Source of the DNA: JBLNDJ01 sp050261515
GTDB lineage: Bacteria; Acidobacteriota; Terriglobia; Bryobacterales; Bryobacteraceae
Direction: 5' to 3'
Assembly: GCA_050261515.1 (NCBI GenBank)
Contig: JBLNDJ010000060.1
Location: 124,001-188,000, forward strand
DNA length: 64,000 nucleotides
The notes beneath the pieces were generated by a model. The model had not been told where the DNA came from. It made no database searches and was given only the letters and a program-made list of their open reading frames with translations. Made by a program: the position numbers and the translations under genes. Positions 53,050 to 62,100 of the stretch are shown in pieces; position 1 is the first letter of the stretch; every line of letters begins with the position of its first letter.

Positions 53050-53069
53050 CCCGAGCGATCACACTCGGG
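53050..53069. promoter_or_regulatory. Second inverted repeat upstream of the AbiEi-like gene
   Basis: CCCGAG-CGATCACA-CTCGGG is a perfect 6-bp inverted repeat with an 8-base loop, placed just before the ribosome site. Its loop length equals that of the repeat at 53013-53040, which suggests paired binding sites or a leader hairpin. Confidence 0.45.
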
Positions 53070-53084
53070 CCTGGGGGGAGTTCG

Positions 53085-53819
53085 ATGAGATCGCGTGACA
53101 CCTCGCGTCAGATCACAGCCAAGATCCGCCGCAGGATTGAACGCGGCGGAGAGCGTGTCTGGCGCCTTGAGGACTTTCGCGATCTCCCATTCACGGCTGC
53201 GGCGCAAGCACTCTCGCGCATGGCGCGCCGGGGAGAAATCGAACGCCTGAGCAAGGGAGTTTACTATTGCCCGCGGTCAACGGCCCTCGGCAAGAGTCGT
53301 CCCAATCCCGTGAGAATCCGGATGCTCGCCGCCCGCCGCAAGGCCGTCTTTCCATCCGGCGTTGCCGCTGCCAGTTTGCTCGGCTTCACGACGCAAATTG
53401 CCGGCCGGCCGGAGATGGCAACGACCTCGCTCAGCCTTCCCCGGAAACTCGTCGGCAGTGACGCGGTCATCCACACACGCCGCCCCGAGGCCTGGGCCAC
53501 CCTTTCCGATGCCGATGCCGCATTCCTCGACTTCCTGCGACGCGCCGGTCGAACCAGCGAACTGTCCCCGAAAGCGACGCTCGAACGCACCCTGTCCCTT
53601 GTTTCCGAGAAGGGCCGCTTCGAACGCCTCCTCAAGGTTGCTGCGACCGAACCCCCTCGCGTTCGAGCGTTGCTCGGAGCGATCGGTGAACAGCTCGGAA
53701 AACCGGCGCCGGCCCTCAAGCGCCTGCGTTCTTCGCTCAATCCGTTTTCCCGTTTTGATTTCGGCTTGCTCGCCGGGCTTAAGCATGCTCATCTATGGCA
53801 AGCGGAGTCGCGCAAGTGA
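53085..53819 (+). CDS. AbiEi-type (DUF6088) antitoxin
   Basis: The 244-residue protein has a winged-helix N-terminus (RVWRLEDFRDLPFTAAAQALSRMARRGEIERLSKGVYYCPR) and a C-terminal helical part, the pattern of DUF6088/AbiEi antitoxins. The protein is expected to bind the inverted repeats upstream and repress the operon. A GGGGGGAG ribosome site lies 4 bases before ATG 53085. The toxin gene overlaps its stop by GTGA at 53816. The antitoxin is intact while the toxin is not, so it may be kept for another function or be decaying. Confidence 0.85.
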   Translation: MRSRDTSRQITAKIRRRIERGGERVWRLEDFRDLPFTAAAQALSRMARRGEIERLSKGVYYCPRSTALGKSRPNPVRIRMLAARRKAVFPSGVAAASLLGFTTQIAGRPEMATTSLSLPRKLVGSDAVIHTRRPEAWATLSDADAAFLDFLRRAGRTSELSPKATLERTLSLVSEKGRFERLLKVAATEPPRVRALLGAIGEQLGKPAPALKRLRSSLNPFSRFDFGLLAGLKHAHLWQAESRK

Positions 53820-54240
53820 AACTTTTTGAACGTGCTGATTTCGAGCAGGCGATCATTCAGGCGGCCGAGCACTTCGCCACTCGGGGATTGCGCCCGGCCG
53901 TTATCGAAAAGGACTATTACGTCACCGAGGCCCTGCGCGCTATTGCTGCGACCGGCCAAACCAATAATCACAACAACAGAATCATCTTTAAGGGCGGCAC
54001 CAGCCTCTCAAAGGGCTGGAACCTCATTCAGCGTTTTTCCACCCGGCAAGAACGCCATCGACCGGAAACTGAAGGCGCTGCGGGACGCCGTCGCGGCTCA
54101 TCCCGCGCTCACTTTTGTCGCGGGCGAAAGCCGGACTATCGGCGGATTTGGTCGCAACGACCGCTTTGCTTACACTCAACGCTTTGGCAGTCCGGGCGAA
54201 GTAGCCAACCGCGTTCTCCTCGAAGCCGGTACAGCCATGA
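53816..54240 (+). pseudogene. AbiEii nucleotidyltransferase toxin, broken by deletion and frameshift
   Basis: The first part reads KLFERADFEQAIIQAAEHF and on to IIFKGGTSLSKGWNLIQRFS, the standard AbiEii N-terminus. Intact relatives continue with an Asp-x-Asp metal site (EDIDLF-like) right after this point. Here, at about 54038-54042, the sequence jumps into another frame (PPGKNAIDRKLKALRDAVAAHP and on to GGFGRNDRFAYTQRFGSPGEVANRVLLEAGTA), so the catalytic aspartates are missing. The similarity ends near 54236, well short of full length. The protein cannot be an active toxin. The fucosidase gene lies 30 bases beyond on the other strand. Confidence 0.85.
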
Positions 54241-54270
54241 AGGTCCCGAAACAACCGGGTCTTCTAACTG

Positions 54271-55737
54271 CTACCTCACTCCCCCCACCCGCACCACATA
54301 AGCGTCCGAAGCCTGCCGCGGAAACTCCGGCATCTTCACCCGAATCCCGTCCCCGTCCCGCCGCCACTTCAAGGCCCCCTCCGTCCCCAGCAGCGCAACC
54401 TCCGCGCCCGCCGACGGCGCCAGCCCGTGCAGCACCAGCTCCTTGCCCGGCCACCCCGGCAGAATCGCGTACACATTCCCGCCCTTCGCCGTAAAGAACG
54501 CCTCGATCACCGCCTGTCCCGGCGCACGCCGCTCCACCAGTTCGTACACCTCGTACTTCGTCATGAACTCCTGGTTCGTCTTGACCTCTGGCACCTGTCC
54601 CGCGCTCCACTGCCGCGTCTTCCGCCACGGACGCGTCCCGTAGATCGCCTCGCCGTTCGCCTCGAGCCACCGCCCCATGTGCAGCAGCCGGTCCTGCATG
54701 ATCACCGGAATCCGTCCGTCCGCCGACGGCCCTATGTCGAGCAGCAGGTTCCCCCCGCGGCTCACCAGGTCCACCAGCATCAGCACCAGCTCGCGCCCCG
54801 TCCGGTAATCCCCCAGGCCCTCCATGCGGTTGTACCCGTACGAGAACCCCATGCCGCGGCTCTCTTCCCACGGATGGTTCGTGTTCTCCATCCCCGCCGT
54901 GTACTCGGTCGTGTAGTAGCCGCCGTGCTTGTGGCGCGTGTCCTTCCCCCAGCGGTCGTTGATCACGACCTCATCGCGCACCGGCGAATCGTTGAACAGC
55001 CACGCCAGCAGCTCCGGCGATTTCCACTCCGCGCTCGTCATGTCCCACTCGCCGTCGCTGAATATGATCGAAGGCTTGTACTTCGTCACCACGTCCTTGA
55101 ACTGTGGGTGCATGTGCTCGGTGACGAACCGCGGCCGGTCGCTCAGCCACAGCGGATTGAACCATTCGTACAGCGAGTAGTAGAATCCTGCCCGGAGGCC
55201 CTTGCGCCGCACGGCTTGCGAAAGATCGCCCAGCAAGTCGCGCTTCGGCCCCACCTCGGCCGCGTTCCAGGGGCGCCCCCACGCCCGGTTCGCCTGCTCA
55301 TTCGGCCACATCGTGAAGCCCTCGTGGTGCTTCGACGTCAGCACCACGTACTTCGCCCCAGACCGCTGAAACACGTCCGCCCAATAATCCGGATCGAACA
55401 GCTCCGCGCGAAACATCGGCGCGAAGTTCTGATAAGGAAAGTCCGCGCCGTAGTTGCGCGTATGGAACGCCAGCGTCGCGCTCCCCGCGCCGTTCGGGCT
55501 CTTCTTCCGTCCCTCCTCGAGCGAATTCCAATACCACTCGGAATACGGAGTCTGGTGCGGGGTCTTCACCGGAGCGAACGACGGGACCGAATACACGCCC
55601 CAGTGGATGAAGATTCCAAACTTCGCGTCCTGGAACCACGGCGGCGTCGGACGGCTGTCGATCGAGGACCATTCCGGCTTGTAGGTCTGGGCGAAGCAGG
55701 GCAGCGCGGCCGCGAGCAGCACAAGAAGGCGTGTCAT
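54271..55737 (-). CDS. Secreted alpha-L-fucosidase, GH29 family
   Basis: The 488-residue enzyme has a signal peptide (MTRLLVLLAAALPCFAQ) and the GH29 pattern: WFQDAKFGIFIHWGVYSVPSF, YWADVFQRSGAKYVVLTSKHHEGFTMW, and the nucleophile region SIIFSDGEWD (Asp at about residues 228-230). LVSRGGNLLLDIGPSADGRIP is also conserved. It removes fucose from glycans in the periplasm or outside the cell. The length fits the family, and a small C-terminal beta-domain follows. The ATG at 55737 is preferred because it begins the signal peptide directly. It is divergent from the radical SAM gene. Confidence 0.94.
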   Translation of the reverse strand: MTRLLVLLAAALPCFAQTYKPEWSSIDSRPTPPWFQDAKFGIFIHWGVYSVPSFAPVKTPHQTPYSEWYWNSLEEGRKKSPNGAGSATLAFHTRNYGADFPYQNFAPMFRAELFDPDYWADVFQRSGAKYVVLTSKHHEGFTMWPNEQANRAWGRPWNAAEVGPKRDLLGDLSQAVRRKGLRAGFYYSLYEWFNPLWLSDRPRFVTEHMHPQFKDVVTKYKPSIIFSDGEWDMTSAEWKSPELLAWLFNDSPVRDEVVINDRWGKDTRHKHGGYYTTEYTAGMENTNHPWEESRGMGFSYGYNRMEGLGDYRTGRELVLMLVDLVSRGGNLLLDIGPSADGRIPVIMQDRLLHMGRWLEANGEAIYGTRPWRKTRQWSAGQVPEVKTNQEFMTKYEVYELVERRAPGQAVIEAFFTAKGGNVYAILPGWPGKELVLHGLAPSAGAEVALLGTEGALKWRRDGDGIRVKMPEFPRQASDAYVVRVGGVR

Positions 55738-55790
55738 GGCAGCATGCATCTTAACTTGACCGTGAGCGAATAAAAGGCGAAAATGAGGAC

Positions 55791-56753
55791 ATGCCGCGGC
55801 TCGTCGGGATCGCGAAGCTCGCCGCAGAAGGCGACCTCCTCGAAGCCAAGAAAGCAGTCGAGTACTTCGACCTGCCCACTCGAAAGCTCCTCAACCGCAC
55901 CACCGAGCGCATGCCGTTCGCCTGGACCATCAACCCGTACCGGGGCTGCGAATTCGGCTGTAAATACTGCTACGCCCGCTACACGCACGAATTCATGGAG
56001 CTGCGCCGCTCGCGCGATTTTGAAGAGAAGATTTTCGCGAAACGCTTTGCCGCCGCCGCGCTCCGCGCTGAATTGCAGAAGATCGATCGGAAAGAGGGGA
56101 TCGCGATCGGGACCGCCACGGACCCCTACCAGCCCGCCGAGCGCCGCTACGGCCTCACGCGCGAAATCCTCACCGTCTTCGCGCGCGAAAACGGCCGCCG
56201 GCTCTCGATCACCACGAAGTCCGATCTTGTCGCGCGCGACATCGGCCTCATGAAGACGATCGCGAAAGCGAACGTCCTCCACATCAACCTGACTATCACG
56301 ACCGTGGACGAAAAGCTGGCGCGCCTGCTCGAACCGCGAGCCCCCCGCCCCGCGCTCCGCCTCGACGCCCTGAGAAGAATCACCGAAGCAGGCATCCACG
56401 CCGGAGTCTTCGCCAACCCCGTGATGCCGTTCCTCACCGACACAGAAGAGAGTCTGGATGCCGTAGCCCAGGCCGCGAAGGCCGCCGGAGCGACGTACTT
56501 CGGAGGAGGCCTCCTCTTCCTGAAGCCCTGCTCCCGGCAGGTCTTCCTGCCGTTCCTCGACAAGCACTTCCCCGAACTCGTTGACCAATACGAGCGCCTT
56601 TACGGCAACAACGCGTTCCTGCGCGGCCCCTATGCCGAAACGATCAAGGACCGCGTCCGCAAGATCCGCGCCCGCCACAACCTCGCCGGCGCGCCCATCG
56701 ACTACACCCCCGAGCTATGGCACCCGGAACCCGAGCAAGGGACATTATGGTAA
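55791..56753 (+). CDS. Radical SAM protein, SplB/Rv2578c-like
   Basis: The 320-residue protein has a CxxxCxxC iron-sulfur motif at C53, C57 and C60 (RGCEFGCKYCYARY). GTATDPYQPAERRYGLTREIL, SITTKSDLVARDIGLM and INLTITTVDEKLARLLEP follow, all typical of the SplB-like radical SAM group. Some relatives repair spore photoproduct DNA lesions, but most members of this subgroup have no known substrate. It is followed after 3 bases by mutM, so a DNA-repair link is plausible. Start: ATG 55791 before PRLVGIAKLA. Confidence 0.9.
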   Translation: MPRLVGIAKLAAEGDLLEAKKAVEYFDLPTRKLLNRTTERMPFAWTINPYRGCEFGCKYCYARYTHEFMELRRSRDFEEKIFAKRFAAAALRAELQKIDRKEGIAIGTATDPYQPAERRYGLTREILTVFARENGRRLSITTKSDLVARDIGLMKTIAKANVLHINLTITTVDEKLARLLEPRAPRPALRLDALRRITEAGIHAGVFANPVMPFLTDTEESLDAVAQAAKAAGATYFGGGLLFLKPCSRQVFLPFLDKHFPELVDQYERLYGNNAFLRGPYAETIKDRVRKIRARHNLAGAPIDYTPELWHPEPEQGTLW

Positions 56754-56756
56754 TGG

Positions 56757-57551
56757 ATGCCCGAACTCCCCGAAGTTGAAACCATCGTCCGCTCCATTGC
56801 CCCGCGCCTCGAAGGCCGCCGCATCGTCGCGGCGCGCTTCTCGTCCCGCCGCGTTCTGCGCGGCGACCCCAAGAAGACCGCCGCGCGCCTGGCCGGCCGG
56901 ACCATCGAGCGCGTCCGCCGCCACGGCAAGTTCATCGTCGTCGATCTGAGCGGAGGCCTGTGCCTCGCCATCCACCTCGGCATGACCGGCAAGCTCCTCT
57001 GGAACGGCGCCGAAAGCCCCTACGCCCACGCAGTTTTCGAACTCGACCGCGGCCGCCTCATCTACGACGACGTCCGCCAGTTCGGCCGCATCGAGCTTTG
57101 CGACCGGCTGCCCCAGCGCATCGAACGCCTCGGCCCGGACGCCCTCGCCGTCACCGAACCCGACCTCGCCCGCATGCTCCGCGCCCGCCGCGGCCGCATC
57201 AAGCCGCTCCTTCTCAACCAGGCCTTCCTCCGCGGCCTCGGCAACATCTACGTGGACGAATCGCTTTTCCGCGCCGGCATCCATCCTCTCGCCGCCGCCG
57301 CGCGCCTCAGCCGCCCCCGTGTCCGCCGCCTCCACGCCGCCATCCGGCACGTACTCGAAACCGCAATCGAACGCGGAGGCTCCTCGATCTCCGATTACGT
57401 TGACGCCGACGGCCGCGCCGGTTCGTTCCAGAACGCGCACCAGGTCTACGGCAAAGAAGGCGCCCCCTGCCCGCGCTGCAAAACCCCCATCCGCCGCATC
57501 GTCGTCGGCCAGCGCGGAACCCACTTCTGCCCGAAGTGCCAGAGGCCCTGA
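56757..57551 (+). CDS. mutM: Formamidopyrimidine-DNA glycosylase (MutM/Fpg)
   Basis: The 264-residue enzyme removes oxidised purines such as 8-oxoguanine and cuts at the abasic site. The catalytic N-terminus PELPEVETIVR provides Pro2 and Glu3. RRHGKFIVVDL carries the conserved lysine. GLGNIYVDESLFRAGIHP is the H2TH region, and a C-terminal zinc finger (CPRC at about 240 and CPKC at about 258) is complete. It begins 3 bases after the radical SAM stop. Confidence 0.97.
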   Translation: MPELPEVETIVRSIAPRLEGRRIVAARFSSRRVLRGDPKKTAARLAGRTIERVRRHGKFIVVDLSGGLCLAIHLGMTGKLLWNGAESPYAHAVFELDRGRLIYDDVRQFGRIELCDRLPQRIERLGPDALAVTEPDLARMLRARRGRIKPLLLNQAFLRGLGNIYVDESLFRAGIHPLAAAARLSRPRVRRLHAAIRHVLETAIERGGSSISDYVDADGRAGSFQNAHQVYGKEGAPCPRCKTPIRRIVVGQRGTHFCPKCQRP

Positions 57552-57555
57552 GCAC

Positions 57556-57582
57556 ACGAAAAGGGGACAGACGCCTTTTCGT
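57556..57582. repeat. 9-bp inverted repeat around GGGGACAGACGCC, REP-like
   Basis: ACGAAAAGG and CCTTTTCGT are perfect inverted copies with a 9-base loop. The element contains the phrase GGGGACAGACGCC, which resembles short palindromic repeats often linked with RAYT-type transposases. It sits 5 bases past the mutM stop, so it may also serve as terminator. Confidence 0.65.
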
Positions 57583-57601
57583 ATGTTAGCTTTGAGGATC
57601 G

Positions 57602-59110
57602 ATGCCCCCGGCCGCGCCTGAAGAACAACAACAATCGGCCCCCCTCACCGTGCAGGCCTTCTGGCTGCTCGCCGCCAAAACCGCCGGATACGCTGCCAGC
57701 ATCCTCATCCCTCTCCTGCTCGTCCGCGCCCTCGACCGCTTCCAGTTCGGAATCTACAAACAGGTCTTCCTGGTCGTGGGCACAGCGCAATCCGTCCTTC
57801 CGCTCGGCTTCGCCTTCAGCGCCTTCTACTTCCTCCCGCGCGAGAAAGAACGGCGCCCCGCAATCGTCTTCCACATCGCGCTCTTCAACTTCTGCGTCGG
57901 CCTCACCGCGATGGCCGTCCTGCTCGCGTTCCCGCAAATCCTGGTCGCGCTGTTCGGCGTCGCGGAGCTCGAGCGCCACGCGGCGCTCATCGGAATCCTG
58001 ATCCTGGTCAATATCTCCGGAGCCTTCCTCGAAACCGTCGCCACCGCGAACCAGGACGTCAAATACTCCGCCCTCTTCATCGTCGCCGCGCAATTCAGCA
58101 AGACTGTCTTCATGCTGGCGGCCGCAATCCTGGCGCCCTCGGTCCGCGCCGTGATCCTGGCCTCGATCCTCCAGGGCGTCCTTCAATGCGCCGTGCTGGC
58201 CTGGTATCTCGCCTCGCGCTTTCCCGGCGTCTGGCGCGGCCCCGACTGGCCGCTCCTCCGCACACAGTGGGCCTACGCGCTCCCATTCGGCCTCTCCGGG
58301 CTCGTCTTCGCGCTTCAAACGGACCTGCCGAATTACATGGTCGCCAAGCGCTTCGGCCCGGCCGGATACGCGGCTTACGCGATCGGCTGCCTTCAGATTC
58401 CTCTGCTTGGTTTGATTTACGAATCGATGGCGGGAGTCATGATGCCGCGCCTCAGCTTCCTTCAACAGCGCGGCGACACGCGGGAGATTCTCCTGATCAC
58501 GGTGCGGGCAATGCGCAAGTGGGCGCTCTTCTCGCTACCGGTCTTTTTCTTTCTGCTGGTCTGTGGAAGGGAATTTCTGGTGCTGCTGTTCACCGGGCGC
58601 TACGAGGATAGCTGGCCGATTTTTCTGGTGAACCTGGCGCTCATTCCCGCCGGACTCATCCCGTTTGACCCCATCCTCCGCGCCTACGCCGAGCACCGCT
58701 ACTTCCCGCTGCGCGCGGAAATCGTCACCACGGTAGCGCTTGTCGTTTCTCTGTGGATCGTGCTCCCGCGAGTCGGAATGCTCGGAGCCGTTGTCGTCGT
58801 CGTCGCCTGCCGCGTGCTCGAACGCGCCGTACTGGCCTTCCGCGCGGCCACGATCGTCGGCTTCCGGATGAGCGACCTTCCGCTGCTCGGCGACGTCGCC
58901 CGCATCGCCGCGGCGGCGGCTTGCGCGGCCCTGCCCGCGTTCGCGTTGCGCGTTTGGCTCTCCGGGCAGAGGCCGCTGGTCCTGCTCGCGGCCTCCGGAA
59001 CCGCGTTTCTGCTGACCTACGCGGCCGCCCTCCTGGTTGCGCGCGTCCTCACCTCGGACGAGCTCAACTTCCTGCGCGCCCGCCTAGGGCACAACCGCCA
59101 CTTCTGTTGA
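57602..59110 (+). CDS. Polysaccharide flippase-like membrane protein (MOP/Wzx superfamily)
   Basis: The 502-residue protein has about 12-14 predicted membrane helices. Its start FWLLAAKTAGYAASILIPLLLVRALDRFQFGIYKQVFL is typical of Wzx-like flippases of the MOP exporter superfamily. It should move lipid-linked oligosaccharide across the inner membrane. Later segments such as TDLPNYMVAKRFGPAGYAAYAIG match the paired-helix pattern of the family. A glycosyltransferase gene lies at the right edge of the window and the O-antigen ligase at 16043, so surface-polysaccharide genes are scattered. Its 3' end overlaps the large secreted gene by 27 bases. Confidence 0.9.
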   Translation: MPPAAPEEQQQSAPLTVQAFWLLAAKTAGYAASILIPLLLVRALDRFQFGIYKQVFLVVGTAQSVLPLGFAFSAFYFLPREKERRPAIVFHIALFNFCVGLTAMAVLLAFPQILVALFGVAELERHAALIGILILVNISGAFLETVATANQDVKYSALFIVAAQFSKTVFMLAAAILAPSVRAVILASILQGVLQCAVLAWYLASRFPGVWRGPDWPLLRTQWAYALPFGLSGLVFALQTDLPNYMVAKRFGPAGYAAYAIGCLQIPLLGLIYESMAGVMMPRLSFLQQRGDTREILLITVRAMRKWALFSLPVFFFLLVCGREFLVLLFTGRYEDSWPIFLVNLALIPAGLIPFDPILRAYAEHRYFPLRAEIVTTVALVVSLWIVLPRVGMLGAVVVVVACRVLERAVLAFRAATIVGFRMSDLPLLGDVARIAAAAACAALPAFALRVWLSGQRPLVLLAASGTAFLLTYAAALLVARVLTSDELNFLRARLGHNRHFC

Positions 59111-62100
59111 TCCCGTCGCAACAACGCTTCCATCGGCCCGCCGGTGCTTGATCCGGTAGTACAGCACGCGCTGCGACACCGCCGGAATCGTCACCGTGCA
59201 TCCGGACGAGCACGGCACCCCCGCTACGCTGTCCCCGGCCCAGTAGAACGGAACCGCCTCGTTCACCTGCTTCGCCGTACTCCCGCCGGTCACGCTCACG
59301 CAAGCCTCCCGCCGCGACGTGCACGAAAACGCTGGATCGTAGCCGAACTCAGCCAGCACGTTGTCGGTCCCGCTCACCGGAGCCACCCGCACGTGCACCG
59401 GCACAAACGTCGAGCGGTTCACCGAATCGGACGCCCCGTACGAAGGCAGCCTGATCGCGATCGCCTGGCTCTGCACGCCATCGAGCCACCGCGCTTGCGT
59501 GAGCGCCCACTTCCCGTCTACCGTGACATGCGCGTTCTGATACGCTCCGTTCCTCCGCGGCTGCGAGAGCGCCCGCGAAATCACGCGGTTGCGCGAGCCG
59601 TTCAGGTCGCGCCGGAACCCGTCGAGCCCCACCTGCACGACCACATCCGCGTACGGAACCGAGTCCTCCACGCAGATGTCCACCAGCTCGTTCCCTCCGC
59701 TGTCGGTCGTTGACGAGTAGCACGAAGGCTGCGTCACGCCCGGGCAGTTCGCGTACACGTCGCCCGCCGCCGAGCCCGCGCGGCACTCCCCCGCCCGCTC
59801 CGCCACGCAGTATTTCCAGCTGTCCGCGCTGCTATCCGCAATCGCACTCCCCGGCCCGCTGATGTCCTTCAGAGGATGCGCGCCGCAGAACGCCGACGTC
59901 GGCAGCATCTTGCGGTGGAACTGCCCGGCCCCCCAGGCCAGCTTGTACAACTGCCCGCTCGTCCCCACCGGCGTCACCGCCGGCTTCGCGCTCGTCAGCG
60001 TGCGCGGCCGCACGTCGATCACCCACTGCCGGCCCGTGTTCTGCCCGTGCGTCAGATGCGCCGGCTGCCCGCCGTTCGGCGGCGATACGCCCGCGAACTT
60101 CGGATCGCTCGAAACGCACACGTCGGGATTGTTCGCGAGATGTTTCTGGCTGAACGTCTCGTAGCCGTTGTAGGCGACGTAAGACGCGGTCGGCATGTTC
60201 GGGCACGCCGGGCCCCAGGTAATGTGCACCGCCTGGTTGAACCGGTCCTGCGCGTTCATTCCATGCGCCGCCAGCACCGGGACGATCGAGTTCTTCCCGT
60301 GCGGGTCCTCGAGGAACTTCCAGTAGAACTGCCCGCCCGAAGGATAACGGTATGGATTGTTGTTGACCGTGCACACGCCCGTGATGACACCCGGGTTGTG
60401 CGCCGCGAGCACGCCGTCCACCGCGCGCAGGAACGTCCAGTTGCTTCCATTCTTCGCGAGCAACTGCATCCATTCCGTATCGATGCGGAACAGGTCGCCG
60501 GGCTGCGCCACCTGCCACGCGCCGTAAGGCCCGTCCGCGCCGCGGCGGTTGTTCTCGCTCGCGCACGGACTCGGATCGTACGGCTCCCCCGAAACCTGCA
60601 CGACCGTGCACCCCCGCCCCGTCGTGCCGAACGGATTCGCCGGGCACGGATCGTTCCCCGAAGCCGGCAGCGATGCCAGCGTCTCGGTCTGGAGCGGCCC
60701 GCCTCCGCAGGTCGCGTTGCCCGCGAAATCGTTCACCGTGACCGCCGCCCACCCCGTGCCGTTCTTATCGATCCACGCGTTGCCGCCGTGGTTGACGCAA
60801 TACCGCAGCGGATAGCGCCCGTGCATGCTCGCCGCGCCCATTACCTGCGAGCTACCGTCGTAGTTGGACCGCAACACCGCCGCCCACCCGAACGTGCTCT
60901 GCCCGGCCCGGTTGGCCATCACGTGGCCGTAGACGCCCGTCGGATGCGTGAACTGCAATGCGGCCGGGCATCCGAACAGCGTTTTGTCGAACTGCGGCCC
61001 CGTGGGGTCGGTCGCCGAAAAGTCCTGGATCATCTGGCAGACGTCGCCGCTGACTTTCCTCCAGGTCGCGGAAATGTTCGCCTTCGACGCCACGTTCTCG
61101 TTGTTCCCCGTGTACGTGCCCTCGACCACCGCCGTCGAGCCGTCTGTCATCGTCACGCCGCAGTAGAACACGTTCGCATCGCCGCGCTTGAACGGCACGA
61201 GCGAGCCGAACGAGCACGACTGCCCGTTCCACCCGGGGCCGATCGAGTAGATCCACCCGAGATACGTCGCATCGCCGCTCTCCGGCTCGAACCAGATCAT
61301 GTAGGTGCTGCCGCTCCCCACCGGCACCACGCAGTGATAACCCAACCGCCCCGTGCCCGGCTGCACGACTTTATCGTTCGAGCACATCGTGCCGCCGCCG
61401 TACCACCAGAAATCGCCGTGCGAGTATCCCGTCGTGAAGCTCACGTAGTCGATTGAGATCTTGTTCGCGTTCGCCGTCTTCTTGCGCACCAGCGCGCCGA
61501 AGTTCGGAGCCGTGAAATTCTTCGCCGGCGTACTCGCCGGGGGCCCGGCAACGAGCACCGCCTTCCGCCCGCTGATCACTTTTTCGATCACGTATGCCGT
61601 GCCGTCGTAGACGATGTGGCTGCCGTGGGTCCAGTTCGTGTTGAAGAACGTGCCGCTCGCCCACGTCAGCGTGCGCGACGGCTGGTCGTAGGTCGCCGTT
61701 CCGGACGCCACCGTCGCCGACGGCCGCGGGATCAGCGATTTCAGCGGCGCGGCCGGGTCCTGCCAGAATTTCAGGATCGGAGTCTTGTCCCCGATCGCGC
61801 ACGAACTGCCGCACGCCGTCAGGTCCTGCGTCTTGATCGCCGTGGCGCAATTCACGCCATCGACCGTGAGGCACACCTCGACGGACGCGTTGTCTCCGGA
61901 TGCGCCCGCCGCCCCGCCCTTCAGGTTGAGAACGATGTAGTCGAGCTGATTGTAGTCGTCGGAGTAGTTGCCGCCGTTCGCGCCCGCGGTCCAGTTTGAC
62001 CGGATCCACAGCCACGGCTGCGTGCCCGAACCGCTCCCCGTGTAGCCCGCGCTCGCCCCGTCGCTCGCCGTAACGCTCCCCGGGTTCGTCCAGGCGCCGC

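Noticed and set aside
52968..53084. tRNA-Sec or other RNA gene after selB
   Set aside because: The region contains short inverted repeats only. No acceptor stem of tRNA length, no T-loop sequence and no CCA-like end was found.
59876..61456. Rightward 526-codon frame
   Set aside because: Antisense of the large secreted protein, which has a signal peptide and balanced composition; the rightward product is almost entirely Arg/Ala/Val.
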